This document shows, piece after piece, positions 7,960 to 17,489 of a stretch of DNA of 64,000 nt. Made by a program: the position numbers and the translations under genes. The stretch spans positions 1 to 64,000 of the forward strand of contig CBJLMB010000003.1 of assembly GCA_966424055.1 (NCBI GenBank). Reading direction: 5' to 3'. This DNA comes from Deminuibacter sp966424055 (GTDB lineage: Bacteria > Bacteroidota > Bacteroidia > Chitinophagales > Chitinophagaceae). The notes beneath the pieces were generated by a model, which was given only the letters and a program-made list of their open reading frames with translations, was not told the DNA's origin and searched no databases. The stretch's first letter is position 1, and every line of letters begins with the position of its first letter.

Positions 7960-9024
7960 TTACTGCTGCCGGGTCATTTTCTCGGCATTTTCAGCTACCT
8001 GCAATGCCTCGATAAACTCATCTATTTCACCATTGACCACTGCATCCAGGTTATAGGAAGTAAGGCCGATGCGATGGTCGGTTACACGACCCTGCGGCCA
8101 GTTATAGGTGCGTATTTTAGCGCTTCTGTCGCCGGTGCTTACCAGGGTTTTACGTTGCCGGGCAATTTCCTCTTCCTGCTTGCGCACCTGTTCTTCATAC
8201 AGCTTGGTACGCAGCATCTGCATGGCTTTTTCGCGGTTACCCAGCTGGGTTCTTTCGGTTTGGCAAATAACCACCGTGCCAGTGGGTATATGGGTAAGCA
8301 TCACCTTGGTTTCTACCTTGTTCACGTTTTGTCCGCCGGCGCCACCGCTGCGGGCAGTTTCCATTTTCACATCGCTTTCTTTCAGCTCAAAATCCACTTC
8401 TTCTGCTTCGGGCATTACAGCGACTGTGGCGGCTGAAGTATGCACGCGACCCTGTGTTTCGGTGGCAGGTACACGCTGTACGCGATGTACACCGCTTTCA
8501 AATTTCATGGTGCCATATACATCCTCGCCGGTTACTTCTACCATCACCTCTTTGTAGCCGCCAACGGTGCCTTCGCTTTCGCTTACGATAGCTGTTTTCC
8601 AGCCTTTTTTAGCACAATAGCGCAGGTACATATTCAGCAGGTCACCTGCAAACAGGGATGCTTCATCCCCACCGGTGCCTGCGCGGATCTCCAGCACGGC
8701 ATTCTTATCGTCCTGCGGGTCTTTGGGTATCAGTAATTTAGTCAGCTCTTTTTCCAGGCTTTCTTTTTGTTCTTCCAGTTCGGGCAGTTCCATCTTGGCC
8801 AATTCACGCAGTTCTTCATCATTGCCGCTAAGGGCTTCTTTGCTGAACTGATAATCAACCATCACTTTTTTATAGGTTTCAAAAGGCTGTACAATTTTTT
8901 CCAGCTGCCGGTATTCTTTACTCAGCCTGCCAAACTCCTTTTGATTATTAATGATTTCGGGGTTGGTAAGAGAAATACCTATCTGGTCAAATCGGGCTTT
9001 TATGGCTTCCAGTTGATCTAACAT
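7960..9024 (-). CDS. prfA: Peptide chain release factor 1
   Basis: RF1 recognises UAA and UAG stop codons and triggers peptide release. The 354-residue protein has the N-terminal helical domain, the codon-recognition tripeptide PAT (in RVPATETQGR), which marks RF1 rather than RF2 (SPF), and the universally conserved GGQ loop in SGGAGGQNVNKVETKV near residue 230. The RF1/RF2 family tail (PQGRVTDHRIGLTSYNLDAV) is complete. No programmed frameshift is present, again as expected for RF1. It is transcribed alone, divergent from the amidohydrolase at 9197. Confidence 0.97.
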   Translation of the reverse strand: MLDQLEAIKARFDQIGISLTNPEIINNQKEFGRLSKEYRQLEKIVQPFETYKKVMVDYQFSKEALSGNDEELRELAKMELPELEEQKESLEKELTKLLIPKDPQDDKNAVLEIRAGTGGDEASLFAGDLLNMYLRYCAKKGWKTAIVSESEGTVGGYKEVMVEVTGEDVYGTMKFESGVHRVQRVPATETQGRVHTSAATVAVMPEAEEVDFELKESDVKMETARSGGAGGQNVNKVETKVMLTHIPTGTVVICQTERTQLGNREKAMQMLRTKLYEEQVRKQEEEIARQRKTLVSTGDRSAKIRTYNWPQGRVTDHRIGLTSYNLDAVVNGEIDEFIEALQVAENAEKMTRQQ

Positions 9025-9196
9025 ATTACATTTTTTTAACCCTGTCCTAACCCGGCATAACCGGTCAGGCTGTTTTGCGGCCGGCAGGGCAATAAATTGG
9101 CGGCAAAATTACGGCTTTTATCCACTATCCCGGCAGTTAACTGGAAGCCGCCGGGCCATTGGATGGTAATTGCCCCGTTTTTAAGACCTTTACTGC

Positions 9197-10387
9197 ATGG
9201 CACACCTCAAATTAAAAGCAGCGGGCTTATTTACAGGAAAGGAATTATTCGGCAGCAGCCATGTGCTTATTGCCGGTGAAGACGGCACTATTGAAGATAT
9301 TGTTCCGGAGCAGGAAGCCGGTGACAATATACAAACGCTGGAAGGCTGGCTCAGCCCGGGTTTCGTTAACTGCCATTGTCATCTTGAGCTAAGCCATATG
9401 AAGGGTATGATACCCGAACACACCGGGCTGGTAGATTTTGTGATGATCATTATGCAGCAGCGGCATTTTGCCGAAGCAGAGATACTGGCGGCCATTGAAC
9501 TTGCCGAGAACGACATGTGGCAAAACGGTATTGTGGCGGTGGGGGATATTTGTAATACCGCGCATTCGCTGCAGCAAAAAAGCAAGGGGCGGTTGCATTA
9601 CCATAATTTTATTGAAGTGAGCGGTTTTGTTCCGGCAGCTGCGCCTGTGCGTTTTAACCAGGCACTGGAAGTGTACAGGCAATTTGCTGATCAAACTGTT
9701 AATGGCAGCAACAGCGGTGCTGCATCTCTTGTTCCGCATGCACCCTACTCCGTATCACCGGCACTGTTTCAACTGATCAATACACATAGTGCAGGGAAAA
9801 TTGTGACCATCCATAACCAGGAAACGCCTGAAGAAGACCAGTTTTATCTTAACGGACAAAGCCGGTTCAGGGATTTGTTTGCACGCATTGGTGTGAACCT
9901 TGATTTTTACCAACCACCCGGCATCAGCAGCTTACAGGCCTGCCTGCCATTGCTGGATAATGCAGCTACAGTACTGCTGGTACACAATACCTGCAGCGGC
10001 GAAGCGGATATCGCTTTCAGTACCCGGCATACTACGGCACCTGTTTACTGGTGTTTATGCGCCAATGCGAACAGCTATATTGAAAACAGGCTGCCGCCGG
10101 TTGAACTATTGCGGCGGCATGGGCGTACCATTGTACTGGGAACCGACAGCCTGGCCAGTAATCACCAGCTGAGCATACTGGCCGAAATACAAACCCTGGC
10201 AAAATATTTTCCTGCTATACCGCTTACCGAACTGCTGCAATGGGCTAGTTTCAACGGTGCTCATGCATTGCATATGCAGCACCGGCTGGGTAGTTTTGAA
10301 AAAGGTAAGCAGCCTGGTATTGTACACATCAGCGGTATCAGTGATGGAAAGTTATTGCCAGGTGCCAGTGCCACGCGGATTGTATAA
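9197..10387 (+). CDS. Amidohydrolase-superfamily deaminase
   Basis: This 396-residue metal-dependent TIM-barrel hydrolase is of the cytosine-deaminase/TRZ-ATZ type. Metal ligands are visible as NCHCHLELSH (HxH after strand 1), VPHAPYSV (substrate-side His), VTIHNQE (strand 5 His) and GTDSLASN (strand 8 Asp). The flanking small beta domain is made by the N- and C-termini (GFVNCHCH preceded by LSPG; QPGIVHISG). Related enzymes include S-adenosylhomocysteine, methylthioadenosine and aminodeoxyfutalosine deaminases; the last would link it to menaquinone synthesis, but the window gives no pathway context. No signal peptide is present. Confidence 0.8.
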   Translation: MAHLKLKAAGLFTGKELFGSSHVLIAGEDGTIEDIVPEQEAGDNIQTLEGWLSPGFVNCHCHLELSHMKGMIPEHTGLVDFVMIIMQQRHFAEAEILAAIELAENDMWQNGIVAVGDICNTAHSLQQKSKGRLHYHNFIEVSGFVPAAAPVRFNQALEVYRQFADQTVNGSNSGAASLVPHAPYSVSPALFQLINTHSAGKIVTIHNQETPEEDQFYLNGQSRFRDLFARIGVNLDFYQPPGISSLQACLPLLDNAATVLLVHNTCSGEADIAFSTRHTTAPVYWCLCANANSYIENRLPPVELLRRHGRTIVLGTDSLASNHQLSILAEIQTLAKYFPAIPLTELLQWASFNGAHALHMQHRLGSFEKGKQPGIVHISGISDGKLLPGASATRIV

Positions 10388-10429
10388 AAAACCGGATTGA
10401 AAGCAGCAAGCTGATAATGCCGGGCTACG

Positions 10430-10705
10430 AGGAAGTTATCTCGCGGAATGCGCGGAAAACGCTGAAGGGAGGATGTTTCCAGGCCGAACGTTAAAAGCGG
10501 CAAGCTGATAGCTTTGAGCTACGAGGACGGGGCAAATCCAACTCATAGCTGAAAGCTCATGGCTCGTAGCTTGTAAAAACTTGTCTTGACTGCCGACTGC
10601 CGACTGTAAACTGCCAACTGATCATCTCGCGGAATGCGCGGAAAAGAAAACGTAAACAATTTGCCTTTATCTCATAGCTGGCAGCTCATGACTTGTGGCT
10701 ATCTA
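10430..10705. repeat. Mosaic intergenic repeat (array 2)
   Basis: This gene-free stretch is composed of the same modules as the arrays near 0.1, 28.8 and 31 kb. The 48 bases at 10439-10486 occur exactly, in inverse orientation, at 29026-29073. The 35 bases at 10491-10525 occur exactly inverted at 28960-28994. A 'gactgccgactgccgact' word repeat follows near 10590, then a second 'ctcgcggaatgcgcggaaaa' block near 10624. No ORF is supported. Confidence 0.8.
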
Positions 10706-10707
10706 AT

Positions 10708-10739
10708 AAAAAAAGCGACGCAACGCGTCGCTTTTTTTA
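10708..10739. terminator. Bidirectional terminator between converging genes
   Basis: A7 precedes gcgacgc-aac-gcgtcgc, and T7 follows. The arrangement works in both directions for the amidohydrolase (+) and the Gfo/Idh/MocA gene (-), whose stop lies 17 bases away. Confidence 0.85.
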
Positions 10740-10756
10740 TTGCGGGCTGTTGGATA

Positions 10757-12241
10757 TTATTTGCTTAAAACAAAGCCTTCGCGGTAAGTTCTTTTTACAA
10801 ATTGGTTGGCCGCATCAAAATTGGTTACGCGCATATTGTCGCCATCCCATTGCAGGGTAATGCCACGGCCGGGGAAATTATAGCCCCTGCCATTGGCCCT
10901 TGGCTCGCGCAGGTTGAAGCTGCGGATAGCGAGGTTACCCATCAGGATGCTTTCTGTAAGCGGAACAGCATATTCAATAAACGGAGAATCCACTTCTTGT
11001 TTGCCATAGCCGGCAATACAGGCATCCACCCATTGTTTATAGTGCCCTTCAGCACCACCGGGTACGCGCGGGTATTTCTGCGGAACTTTTACTTCTGCGG
11101 TACGTGATGTAGGCAGCAGTTGCGGATCTTGTCCATACACACCGCACATCATTTTACCTTTAGTGCCTACAAAGATCACTCCGTTACCAGTGTCGCCTTT
11201 GCCGCCCATGATCTCATTGGGGCCCAGCTCATCCGGTCTTTCAGGCTGGATACCGCCATCCATCCAGTTCAGGCGGATATCGTTGCCATTCTTGCCTTTG
11301 TATTTAAAATGGATAGAAGAAGCTACGGGGCCGCTATCGGGCAGGTATGCCTGGCTGAAATTGCCATCATAAACAGTGGCTACGCTGCAGGTTACTTCTT
11401 TAGGGAAGCCCAGTTCGAGTACTTTGAAAACGGGGCCTACAATATGGCAGGCCATATCACCAAGGGCGCCGGTACCATAATCCCACCAGCCGCGCCAGTT
11501 GAATGGAACCACATTTTCTACATAGTCCTTTTTAGGTGCGGTACCCAGCCACAGATCCCAATCAAGTCCCTGCGGAACTGGCTGCGGGTTTTTAGGCCAG
11601 GCAATACCCTGCGGCCATACAGGGCGGTTGGTCCAGCAATGAACGGTATGCACTTCACCGAGCAAACCGGCATCATACCACTCTTTCAGCAGGCGTACAC
11701 CATCATTGGATGAGCCCTGGTCGCCCATCTGGGTTACCACCTTATAGCGTTTGGCGGCATCGGCCAGCATACGAGCCTCATAAATATCGTGTGTCAGCGG
11801 TTTCTGTACATACACATGTTTACCCAGCTGCATGGCATGGTAGGCCACAATAGCATGGTTATGGTCGGGAATACCTACTGATACGGCATCGAAATGTTTG
11901 CTTTCTTTTTCAAACAGCTCGCGCCAGTCGTGGTAATATTTTGCTTTGGGGAATTTGGCAATATTCTCTTTTGCCTGGCGGTCATCAACATCTACCAGGT
12001 AAGCGATCTCTGCCCTTCCGGATGCAGCGAAATGGCGGATATCATCACCACCTTTTCCGCCGGCGCCTACGCCGGCAATCAATAATTTATCGCTTGGGGC
12101 AACATATCCTTTACCCCCCAGTACATGCCTGGGCACAATGTAAAACCCTGCCAGGGCTGTGAGTGATTGTTGAAGAAATTTGCGGCGGGAGTCACTCGCC
12201 AGTGGTGGTTGTGGTTGTTGTTCTGGATGCTTTTTTTTCAT
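10757..12241 (-). CDS. Exported Gfo/Idh/MocA-family oxidoreductase
   Basis: This 494-residue NAD(P)-dependent sugar oxidoreductase-type protein has a twin-arginine signal (SRRKFLQQSLTALAG, residues 18-32), so it is probably folded with cofactor and exported by Tat. The Rossmann fold starts at LLIAGVGAGGKG. The conserved catalytic-region lysine is in YVQKPLTHDIYEARML (EKP-type motif, here QKP). A C-terminal alpha/beta domain follows (WNLGT-type segments such as YGTGALGDMACH). Such exported members are frequent in Bacteroidota and act on glycosides or cyclitols; the substrate is unknown. A similar gene lies at 52794. Confidence 0.88.
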   Translation of the reverse strand: MKKKHPEQQPQPPLASDSRRKFLQQSLTALAGFYIVPRHVLGGKGYVAPSDKLLIAGVGAGGKGGDDIRHFAASGRAEIAYLVDVDDRQAKENIAKFPKAKYYHDWRELFEKESKHFDAVSVGIPDHNHAIVAYHAMQLGKHVYVQKPLTHDIYEARMLADAAKRYKVVTQMGDQGSSNDGVRLLKEWYDAGLLGEVHTVHCWTNRPVWPQGIAWPKNPQPVPQGLDWDLWLGTAPKKDYVENVVPFNWRGWWDYGTGALGDMACHIVGPVFKVLELGFPKEVTCSVATVYDGNFSQAYLPDSGPVASSIHFKYKGKNGNDIRLNWMDGGIQPERPDELGPNEIMGGKGDTGNGVIFVGTKGKMMCGVYGQDPQLLPTSRTAEVKVPQKYPRVPGGAEGHYKQWVDACIAGYGKQEVDSPFIEYAVPLTESILMGNLAIRSFNLREPRANGRGYNFPGRGITLQWDGDNMRVTNFDAANQFVKRTYREGFVLSK

Positions 12242-12529
12242 GCGGAAATGATTTGTTTTTTTTCAATGGCCACATGTAACAGCCCTGATGGATCTTCTTT
12301 ATACCCTGTTACAGGTTTATGCTGAACGATGCACTTCGCATGGCTGTTGCATATGAAAGCTCGTTTTTGTGCTAAATTCGTTTGAAGATAATGAAATAAT
12401 TAAATATGAAAACGATTTAGCTTTATCATTTTTTTAAGCGCTTTACCGGCCGGTACAAACGGCGGCTTGGGCATGGCGTTCAAACAAAGCGGCTGTTCTT
12501 CTTGTTTTTTCTGTAATAAAGTACCATTC

Positions 12530-13906
12530 ATGCATTTGCCACCAGGTGATTTCGCACTGCTGCAACAATACTTTCACAACGGGCATACCCGCAGTTATGC
12601 TTTCAGGAAAAAACAACTGCAGTTACTCAAACAAGCCATCAGGCAATACGAACCACAGATCCTGGAGGCGCTGCATACAGATCTTCATAAATCGCCTGAA
12701 GAAGCATTTGCTACAGAAATAGGGCTGGTATATGCAGAGATAGGGTATATGCTGAAACATCTCCGTGAATGGATGATACCGGCTGGCACCACTTCGCCGC
12801 TGGGCCTTTTTCCCTCTTCGGGTAAAATTATCCGTGAACCAAGGGGTACCAGCCTCATTATTGCTCCCTGGAACTACCCGTTCCAGCTGCTGATAGCCCC
12901 GCTGGCGGGCGCTATGGCCGGCGGCAATTGTGCAGTGCTTAAACCATCAGAGCTGGCACCAGCCACCGCCAAAGTGGTAGAAACAATGATCGCCGCAACA
13001 TTCGACAACTGCTATATTCAAACCATACAGGGAGATGGTGCAACGGTGGTACCCGCCCTGCTGAAAAATTATCGCTTTGATCATATTTTTTTCACCGGCA
13101 GCATACCGGTAGGCAAAACCATCGCGGCACTTGCTGCAGAACAACTGGTTCCTTTAACCCTGGAGCTGGGCGGCAAAAGCCCTTGTATTGTTGATGAAGC
13201 CGTCGACCTGAAAACCGCCGCAGCCCGTATTGCCTGGGGGAAATACACCAACGCCGGACAAACCTGCGTGGCACCGGATTATTTGCTGGTGCACGAAAGC
13301 AAACATGCCGCCCTGCTCGATCTGCTGCAGCAGAACATCAGGCGGTTTTATGGTGAAGATGCCAGTCGTTCGCCCGATTATGGAAGGATCATCAACCAGA
13401 AACATTTCGATCGCCTCTCTGCTTTTTTGCAACAGGGTAATATTGTTACCGGCGGAATCACCAGCCGGGAACAATTGTATATTTCCCCTACCATTATGGA
13501 GCAGGTGCAACAGCAGCAACCGCTGATGCAGGAAGAGATTTTTGGCCCCATACTGCCGGTTTTCGGCTACCGCGAAAAGGAGGAAGTGGTTGATTTTATC
13601 AGGCAACACAGTTACCCGCTGTCTTTGTATATATTCAGTAACAACAAAACAACACAGCGTTATTATACCGAGCAGCTGGCTTTTGGCGGAGGCTGTATCA
13701 ACAACACGCTGGTACACCTGGCCGATCCCGGCCTGCCGTTTGGCGGTGTGGGCTACAGCGGTATGGGCCAATACCATGGCCGTTACAGCTTTGAAACCTT
13801 TACCCGGCCCAAAGCCCTATTGCATACCGGCACCTGGCTCGATGCGCCCGTGAAATACCCGCCTTACAAAGGCAAAATGAAATGGCTGAAATGGTTTTTG
13901 AAATAA
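12530..13906 (+). CDS. Aldehyde dehydrogenase (class 3-like)
   Basis: This 458-residue NAD(P)-dependent aldehyde dehydrogenase resembles the membrane-associated class 3 / fatty aldehyde type. It has the cofactor segment IIAPWNYPFQLLIAPL, the FTGSIPVG glycine motif, the catalytic glutamate in LELGGKSPCIV and the nucleophilic cysteine in NAGQTCVAPDYLL. A C-terminal hydrophobic/basic tail (KMKWLKWFLK) may associate with membranes, as in fatty aldehyde dehydrogenases. The frame is open 63 bases further up (12467), but that N-terminus looks spurious. A glutathione peroxidase follows 57 bases later, suggesting a detoxification theme. Confidence 0.93.
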   Translation: MHLPPGDFALLQQYFHNGHTRSYAFRKKQLQLLKQAIRQYEPQILEALHTDLHKSPEEAFATEIGLVYAEIGYMLKHLREWMIPAGTTSPLGLFPSSGKIIREPRGTSLIIAPWNYPFQLLIAPLAGAMAGGNCAVLKPSELAPATAKVVETMIAATFDNCYIQTIQGDGATVVPALLKNYRFDHIFFTGSIPVGKTIAALAAEQLVPLTLELGGKSPCIVDEAVDLKTAAARIAWGKYTNAGQTCVAPDYLLVHESKHAALLDLLQQNIRRFYGEDASRSPDYGRIINQKHFDRLSAFLQQGNIVTGGITSREQLYISPTIMEQVQQQQPLMQEEIFGPILPVFGYREKEEVVDFIRQHSYPLSLYIFSNNKTTQRYYTEQLAFGGGCINNTLVHLADPGLPFGGVGYSGMGQYHGRYSFETFTRPKALLHTGTWLDAPVKYPPYKGKMKWLKWFLK

Positions 13907-13963
13907 ATTTATACGCATACAACCAGCTGGCTTTGCAGCTAAGCAAACCTCAACCCAACGCTT

Positions 13964-14554
13964 ATGACAGGCAGACAATCTTTTTTAAAAGCAGTATATC
14001 CTTTATTGATGAAGCTGACAAGGCTGTTTGGTACAAACAGTACCGTGTTGCACAATCCCCGTAAAGTCATTGCACCTGTAGATTTCAGTTCGCTGCACAG
14101 CACACTTAATAATGGCCAGCCGTTTTTGTTCAGCGACCTGCGCGATAAAAAAGTATTGCTGGTTAATACGGCATCCGATTGTGGTTATACGGCCCAGTAT
14201 GCGGATCTTCAGCAATTGCAGGAGCAGTTCCCCGACCTGGTGATACTGGCTTTTCCTGCCAATGATTTTAAAGACCAGGAAAAAGGCGATGACAAAAGCA
14301 TTGCACAGTTTTGTCAGCTGAATTACGGTATTCGTTTTCCCCTGATGCAGAAAAGCAGCGTGGTAAAGGGCATACAGCAAAACCCTGTTTTCGCCTGGCT
14401 GAGCGATGCAGCACAAAACGGCTGGAATAACCAGCCACCGGAATGGAACTTCAGTAAATACCTGGTGAACAAAAAAGGCCAGCTTATGCATTATTTCGGT
14501 CCCTCTGTTTCGCCTGTAAGCAAAACATTTTTGCAGGCGGTTCACCAGTTATAG
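13964..14554 (+). CDS. Glutathione peroxidase family protein (Cys type)
   Basis: This 196-residue peroxidase probably uses thioredoxin or another thiol to reduce hydroperoxides. The catalytic Cys73 sits in NTASDCGYTAQY, followed by the FPANDFKDQEKGD loop and the WNFSKYLVN tetrad segment (Trp and Asn). The cysteine usually found in the second loop (FPCNQF) is replaced by alanine here. About 40 residues precede the domain and include a weakly hydrophobic stretch that could be an anchor. It probably shares an operon with the aldehyde dehydrogenase. Confidence 0.9.
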   Translation: MTGRQSFLKAVYPLLMKLTRLFGTNSTVLHNPRKVIAPVDFSSLHSTLNNGQPFLFSDLRDKKVLLVNTASDCGYTAQYADLQQLQEQFPDLVILAFPANDFKDQEKGDDKSIAQFCQLNYGIRFPLMQKSSVVKGIQQNPVFAWLSDAAQNGWNNQPPEWNFSKYLVNKKGQLMHYFGPSVSPVSKTFLQAVHQL

Positions 14555-14636
14555 TACTATTCCGCTGCATATTTTTTATATTTAACAGCTTATGTTTTAA
14601 CCGGCGCTTGCTCACCGGGCCTGTAAAAATGCTGCT

Positions 14637-15155
14637 ATGCTTACAAAAACAGATATCGAAAAATATTTTATCGCCGAAAAACAGGCCGGTATGTTTTTCC
14701 TGGCTGCTGGTATACTGGCCATTGTGCTGGCCGTTGTATGCTGGGTATGGTTAAAAACCAACTGCTGGAAAGGTGCAGCCATACCATTATTGCTGCTAGG
14801 CCTGCTGCAGGCGATTGCCGGTTATACGGTTTATGCACGCAGTGATGCCCAGCGTATCGAGAATGTGTATGCACTCGACATGAACCCCTCGCAACTGAAG
14901 AATAAAGAGCTGCCCCGTATGCAAACGGTGAATAAAAATTTTGCCTTGTATAAATGGGTGGAGATCGTGCTGGCTGTTGCCGGCATTATACTCATTATAT
15001 TGTCCCGTACGCCTGAAAAACAGTTCTGGCTGGGCCTGGGTATTGCACTGGCTGCCGAAGCTATACTGCTGCTGATTGCCGATACCATGGCACAGTCCCG
15101 GGCGCAGGCTTATACCACGCAACTGGAGGCTTTGGTGAAAGGATTGTTTAAATAA
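14637..15155 (+). CDS. Hypothetical four-helix membrane protein
   Basis: This 172-residue protein has four predicted transmembrane helices: about residues 18-40, 45-65, 103-120 and 126-145. A soluble loop (residues 66-100) joins the second and third. No catalytic motif or known family was recognised. It follows the glutathione peroxidase by 82 bases and converges on the hydrolase at 15170, so it is probably the last gene of that transcript. Coding status is supported by the clean hydrophobic pattern. Confidence 0.7.
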   Translation: MLTKTDIEKYFIAEKQAGMFFLAAGILAIVLAVVCWVWLKTNCWKGAAIPLLLLGLLQAIAGYTVYARSDAQRIENVYALDMNPSQLKNKELPRMQTVNKNFALYKWVEIVLAVAGIILIILSRTPEKQFWLGLGIALAAEAILLLIADTMAQSRAQAYTTQLEALVKGLFK

Positions 15156-15169
15156 GAGCAGCAGTATTC

Positions 15170-16096
15170 CTACCTGGCGGTGGCCATCCTGTTCTGTTTA
15201 ATCGGCTGTGGTTGTTTTACACGCAACAGCATAGCGAGAATATCATCGCGTATCTTCTTTTTTTCCGAGAAAGCAATAAGATGTCCCCTACCGGGTATAA
15301 ATTCTATATTAAGCGAAGGAACATTGACCAGGTGTGCGCGTGCAAATACTGCGTTGGATGTGTAAACCAGTCCATCCTCTGCACCCTGCAGGTACATTAC
15401 GGGTACTTTAATTCTCGGCCAGCCTTTTAGCATGGCTTCCAGTTCAGTTTTGTGTGCAAGTTTTTCTGCGTTGGCCGATTGCAGCATTCTGGGTATAAAC
15501 CAGTGCAGCAGCGGGTTTTCAATCATTGGCGTAAACCAGAAGATGCGTTCTTGACCCGGTGCAAGCGCAGGGGCTATCAGTACCAGCCCATCTACCAGGT
15601 TAGGATAATCCATGGCCAGTCTGCAGGCTATGGAAGTACCATAGGAAGCAGCCACCACAACTACGGGATGATGTATCTGATGCAGGCTGTCGAGTACCGG
15701 TCTTATCATGGCAGCCTGTTGTTCTATAGAAGTAACGGGTTGGGCCAGTCCCGAATACCCATAACCAGGCCGGTCCACCGCATACAGGGTGGCCTGGCCT
15801 AGCAGCAGGCTGTCGCTCAGGTATTCTTTAAAATAAGTGGAAGAGCTGGGGGCGCCGTGTATAAATAAAACCGTTGCACTGGTATCTTTCCCTGTATAGA
15901 TATAACGGATATCACGTTCATGCGAGCGGTAATACTGTATGCCAACCGGTACATGCCTGCTGGCAAAAAAACGGTTTACTTCCGCATCATCCATCCTGAA
16001 TTGTATAAAGCGGTCAAGCACCAGCAACAGGATAACCAGCAAAACAAACGCCGTAACAATTATCCTGATCAGTATTCGCGTCAGCTTCCTAGCCAT
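15170..16096 (-). CDS. Membrane-anchored alpha/beta hydrolase
   Basis: This 308-residue alpha/beta-hydrolase has an N-terminal transmembrane anchor (residues 9-30) that places the catalytic domain in the periplasm. The oxyanion segment is FIHGAPSSS. The nucleophile elbow is VVAASYGTS, so the usual GxSxG is A-A-S-Y-G, with serine retained. The acid is likely in LQGAEDGLVY and the histidine in IPGRGHLIAF. An arginine-rich C-terminus follows. The substrate is unknown. It is transcribed alone toward 15155. Confidence 0.82.
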   Translation of the reverse strand: MARKLTRILIRIIVTAFVLLVILLLVLDRFIQFRMDDAEVNRFFASRHVPVGIQYYRSHERDIRYIYTGKDTSATVLFIHGAPSSSTYFKEYLSDSLLLGQATLYAVDRPGYGYSGLAQPVTSIEQQAAMIRPVLDSLHQIHHPVVVVAASYGTSIACRLAMDYPNLVDGLVLIAPALAPGQERIFWFTPMIENPLLHWFIPRMLQSANAEKLAHKTELEAMLKGWPRIKVPVMYLQGAEDGLVYTSNAVFARAHLVNVPSLNIEFIPGRGHLIAFSEKKKIRDDILAMLLRVKQPQPIKQNRMATAR

Positions 16097-16306
16097 GCTA
16101 TAAACTTAAAACAGTAGCACGATAAAGTCGAATACCGAAAGTTGATTTTATGTTAAGAAAGGAGGATGCATTTCATCCCCCTTTCCATTCAGGATGGGTT
16201 AAGCTTTAAAATACACGTATAATGCGTTCGTGGATCGCAGGGTTTTCCTAAACAAAGATTCCCTGCTTCCGCTCTTACTTGCCACTATCAACCTACAGTA
16301 ATCTAG

Positions 16307-17266
16307 TTATGATGTGGGAAGCTGTGCATGTTGCAACTGTATGCGCTCCACTATTTCAACGGGTTGCTGTAATACCGGCGCTGGCGGCGCCTGTGCTGGC
16401 GGATCTTCACGAACAGCTGGGCCATTGGCTGCCAGCTCACTGCCGGGTATGCCTGATTTGAACAATGGCCATAAAAACTGCGCATACCATTCATCTCCCT
16501 CATAATGTGCTATACCATACACGGCGGGATATTTACGGGTAATGATGCCGGTGCCGAACAGCACATCCCATATGAAAAACATATTGCCGAAATTACCTTT
16601 ATAATAACCTACCCCATCATCGGCACTGGCCGCATGATGCGCGTGATGGGTGGCCGGCGTTGAAATCAGCCGCTCCAGTACCCAGGCTACAGGATGCAGC
16701 CATTTGTGTTTATACAAAGGCTTATCCCAGGGAATACTTGAATGGGCTGCCATGGTGATCAGCGATTTGATACCGGTAACAAATAATGCCGGGTAGCCCA
16801 GCCCCAGGTATACCAGTGCTGCGGTGAGGTAAATCTGCGAAAAGAAAATAGTATAAATAATATTCTGCCGCCCAGCCATAGCCATGCCCATATAAGGCGC
16901 GGAATGATGCGTGCGGTGAAAACGCCATAGAAACGGCAGCTGGTGGTGCAGCCGGTGATACCAGTACTGCGTTAAATCATCCGCCACGGCAATGATGAAA
17001 AAGCCCCAGCCAAAAGGCACCCAGGAAAATGTATTTTTATAACCGGGTAATAACACGGGTAGCAGTTTCAGCGTAAAATAAACCACCAGCGGCCGGATGA
17101 ACAGTTTAGGGCCCACAAAACAAACCAGGTCAAGTATGCGCTCATTCTTTGTCCATTTTTTATCATAAAGCCCCAGCGCAAATTCTATTAGGCCTACAAT
17201 GATGGTTAAAACAGGCAAACCCCATGTACTCAGGTGATGGAAAATGGTTTCAATTATTGTAATCAT
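16307..17266 (-). CDS. Sterol desaturase / fatty acid hydroxylase family protein
   Basis: This 319-residue integral membrane di-iron enzyme has the three histidine boxes of the superfamily: HRLHH (104-108), HRTHH (117-121) and HHAHH (207-211). Four to five hydrophobic segments surround them. Family members hydroxylate or desaturate lipids such as sterols, fatty acids or carotenoids. It is the last gene of the SusC/SusD-sulfatase operon and its ATG overlaps the stop of the 64-aa gene (ATGA), implying translational coupling. The proline/alanine-rich C-terminal tail is unusual. The substrate may be the lipid-like part of a sulfated compound; that is inference. Confidence 0.87.
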   Translation of the reverse strand: MITIIETIFHHLSTWGLPVLTIIVGLIEFALGLYDKKWTKNERILDLVCFVGPKLFIRPLVVYFTLKLLPVLLPGYKNTFSWVPFGWGFFIIAVADDLTQYWYHRLHHQLPFLWRFHRTHHSAPYMGMAMAGRQNIIYTIFFSQIYLTAALVYLGLGYPALFVTGIKSLITMAAHSSIPWDKPLYKHKWLHPVAWVLERLISTPATHHAHHAASADDGVGYYKGNFGNMFFIWDVLFGTGIITRKYPAVYGIAHYEGDEWYAQFLWPLFKSGIPGSELAANGPAVREDPPAQAPPAPVLQQPVEIVERIQLQHAQLPTS

Positions 17267-17457
17267 GGCTTGGTATTTACAGGTGTTACAGTTTGGTTAA
17301 CCGGTGCCGGCTGCGATGTATTGTTCTTCTTTTCCCAGGGGCGCTCGCCTTTGATGTAAAAGAAAAGGAACATCAGCACTACAGGCAGTGCATAGAGGAA
17401 CAGGCTGATGATGCCATCCCTGATGATTTTACGGGCCAGTTCTTTTTGAAGTGTCAT
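17263..17457 (-). CDS. Small single-pass membrane protein (64 aa)
   Basis: This 64-residue protein has one transmembrane helix (about residues 14-34: DGIISLFLYALPVVLMFLFF). It has a basic N-terminus and a hydrophilic, proline/threonine-rich C-terminal tail. It lies between the 38-aa membrane ORF and the three-histidine-box hydroxylase and overlaps the latter by 4 bases. That arrangement suggests a partner or assembly subunit of the hydroxylase. No family was recognised. Confidence 0.65.
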   Translation of the reverse strand: MTLQKELARKIIRDGIISLFLYALPVVLMFLFFYIKGERPWEKKNNTSQPAPVNQTVTPVNTKP

Positions 17458-17489
17458 AGTATATTTTTATGTCAGCATAAGCTGGCTGC

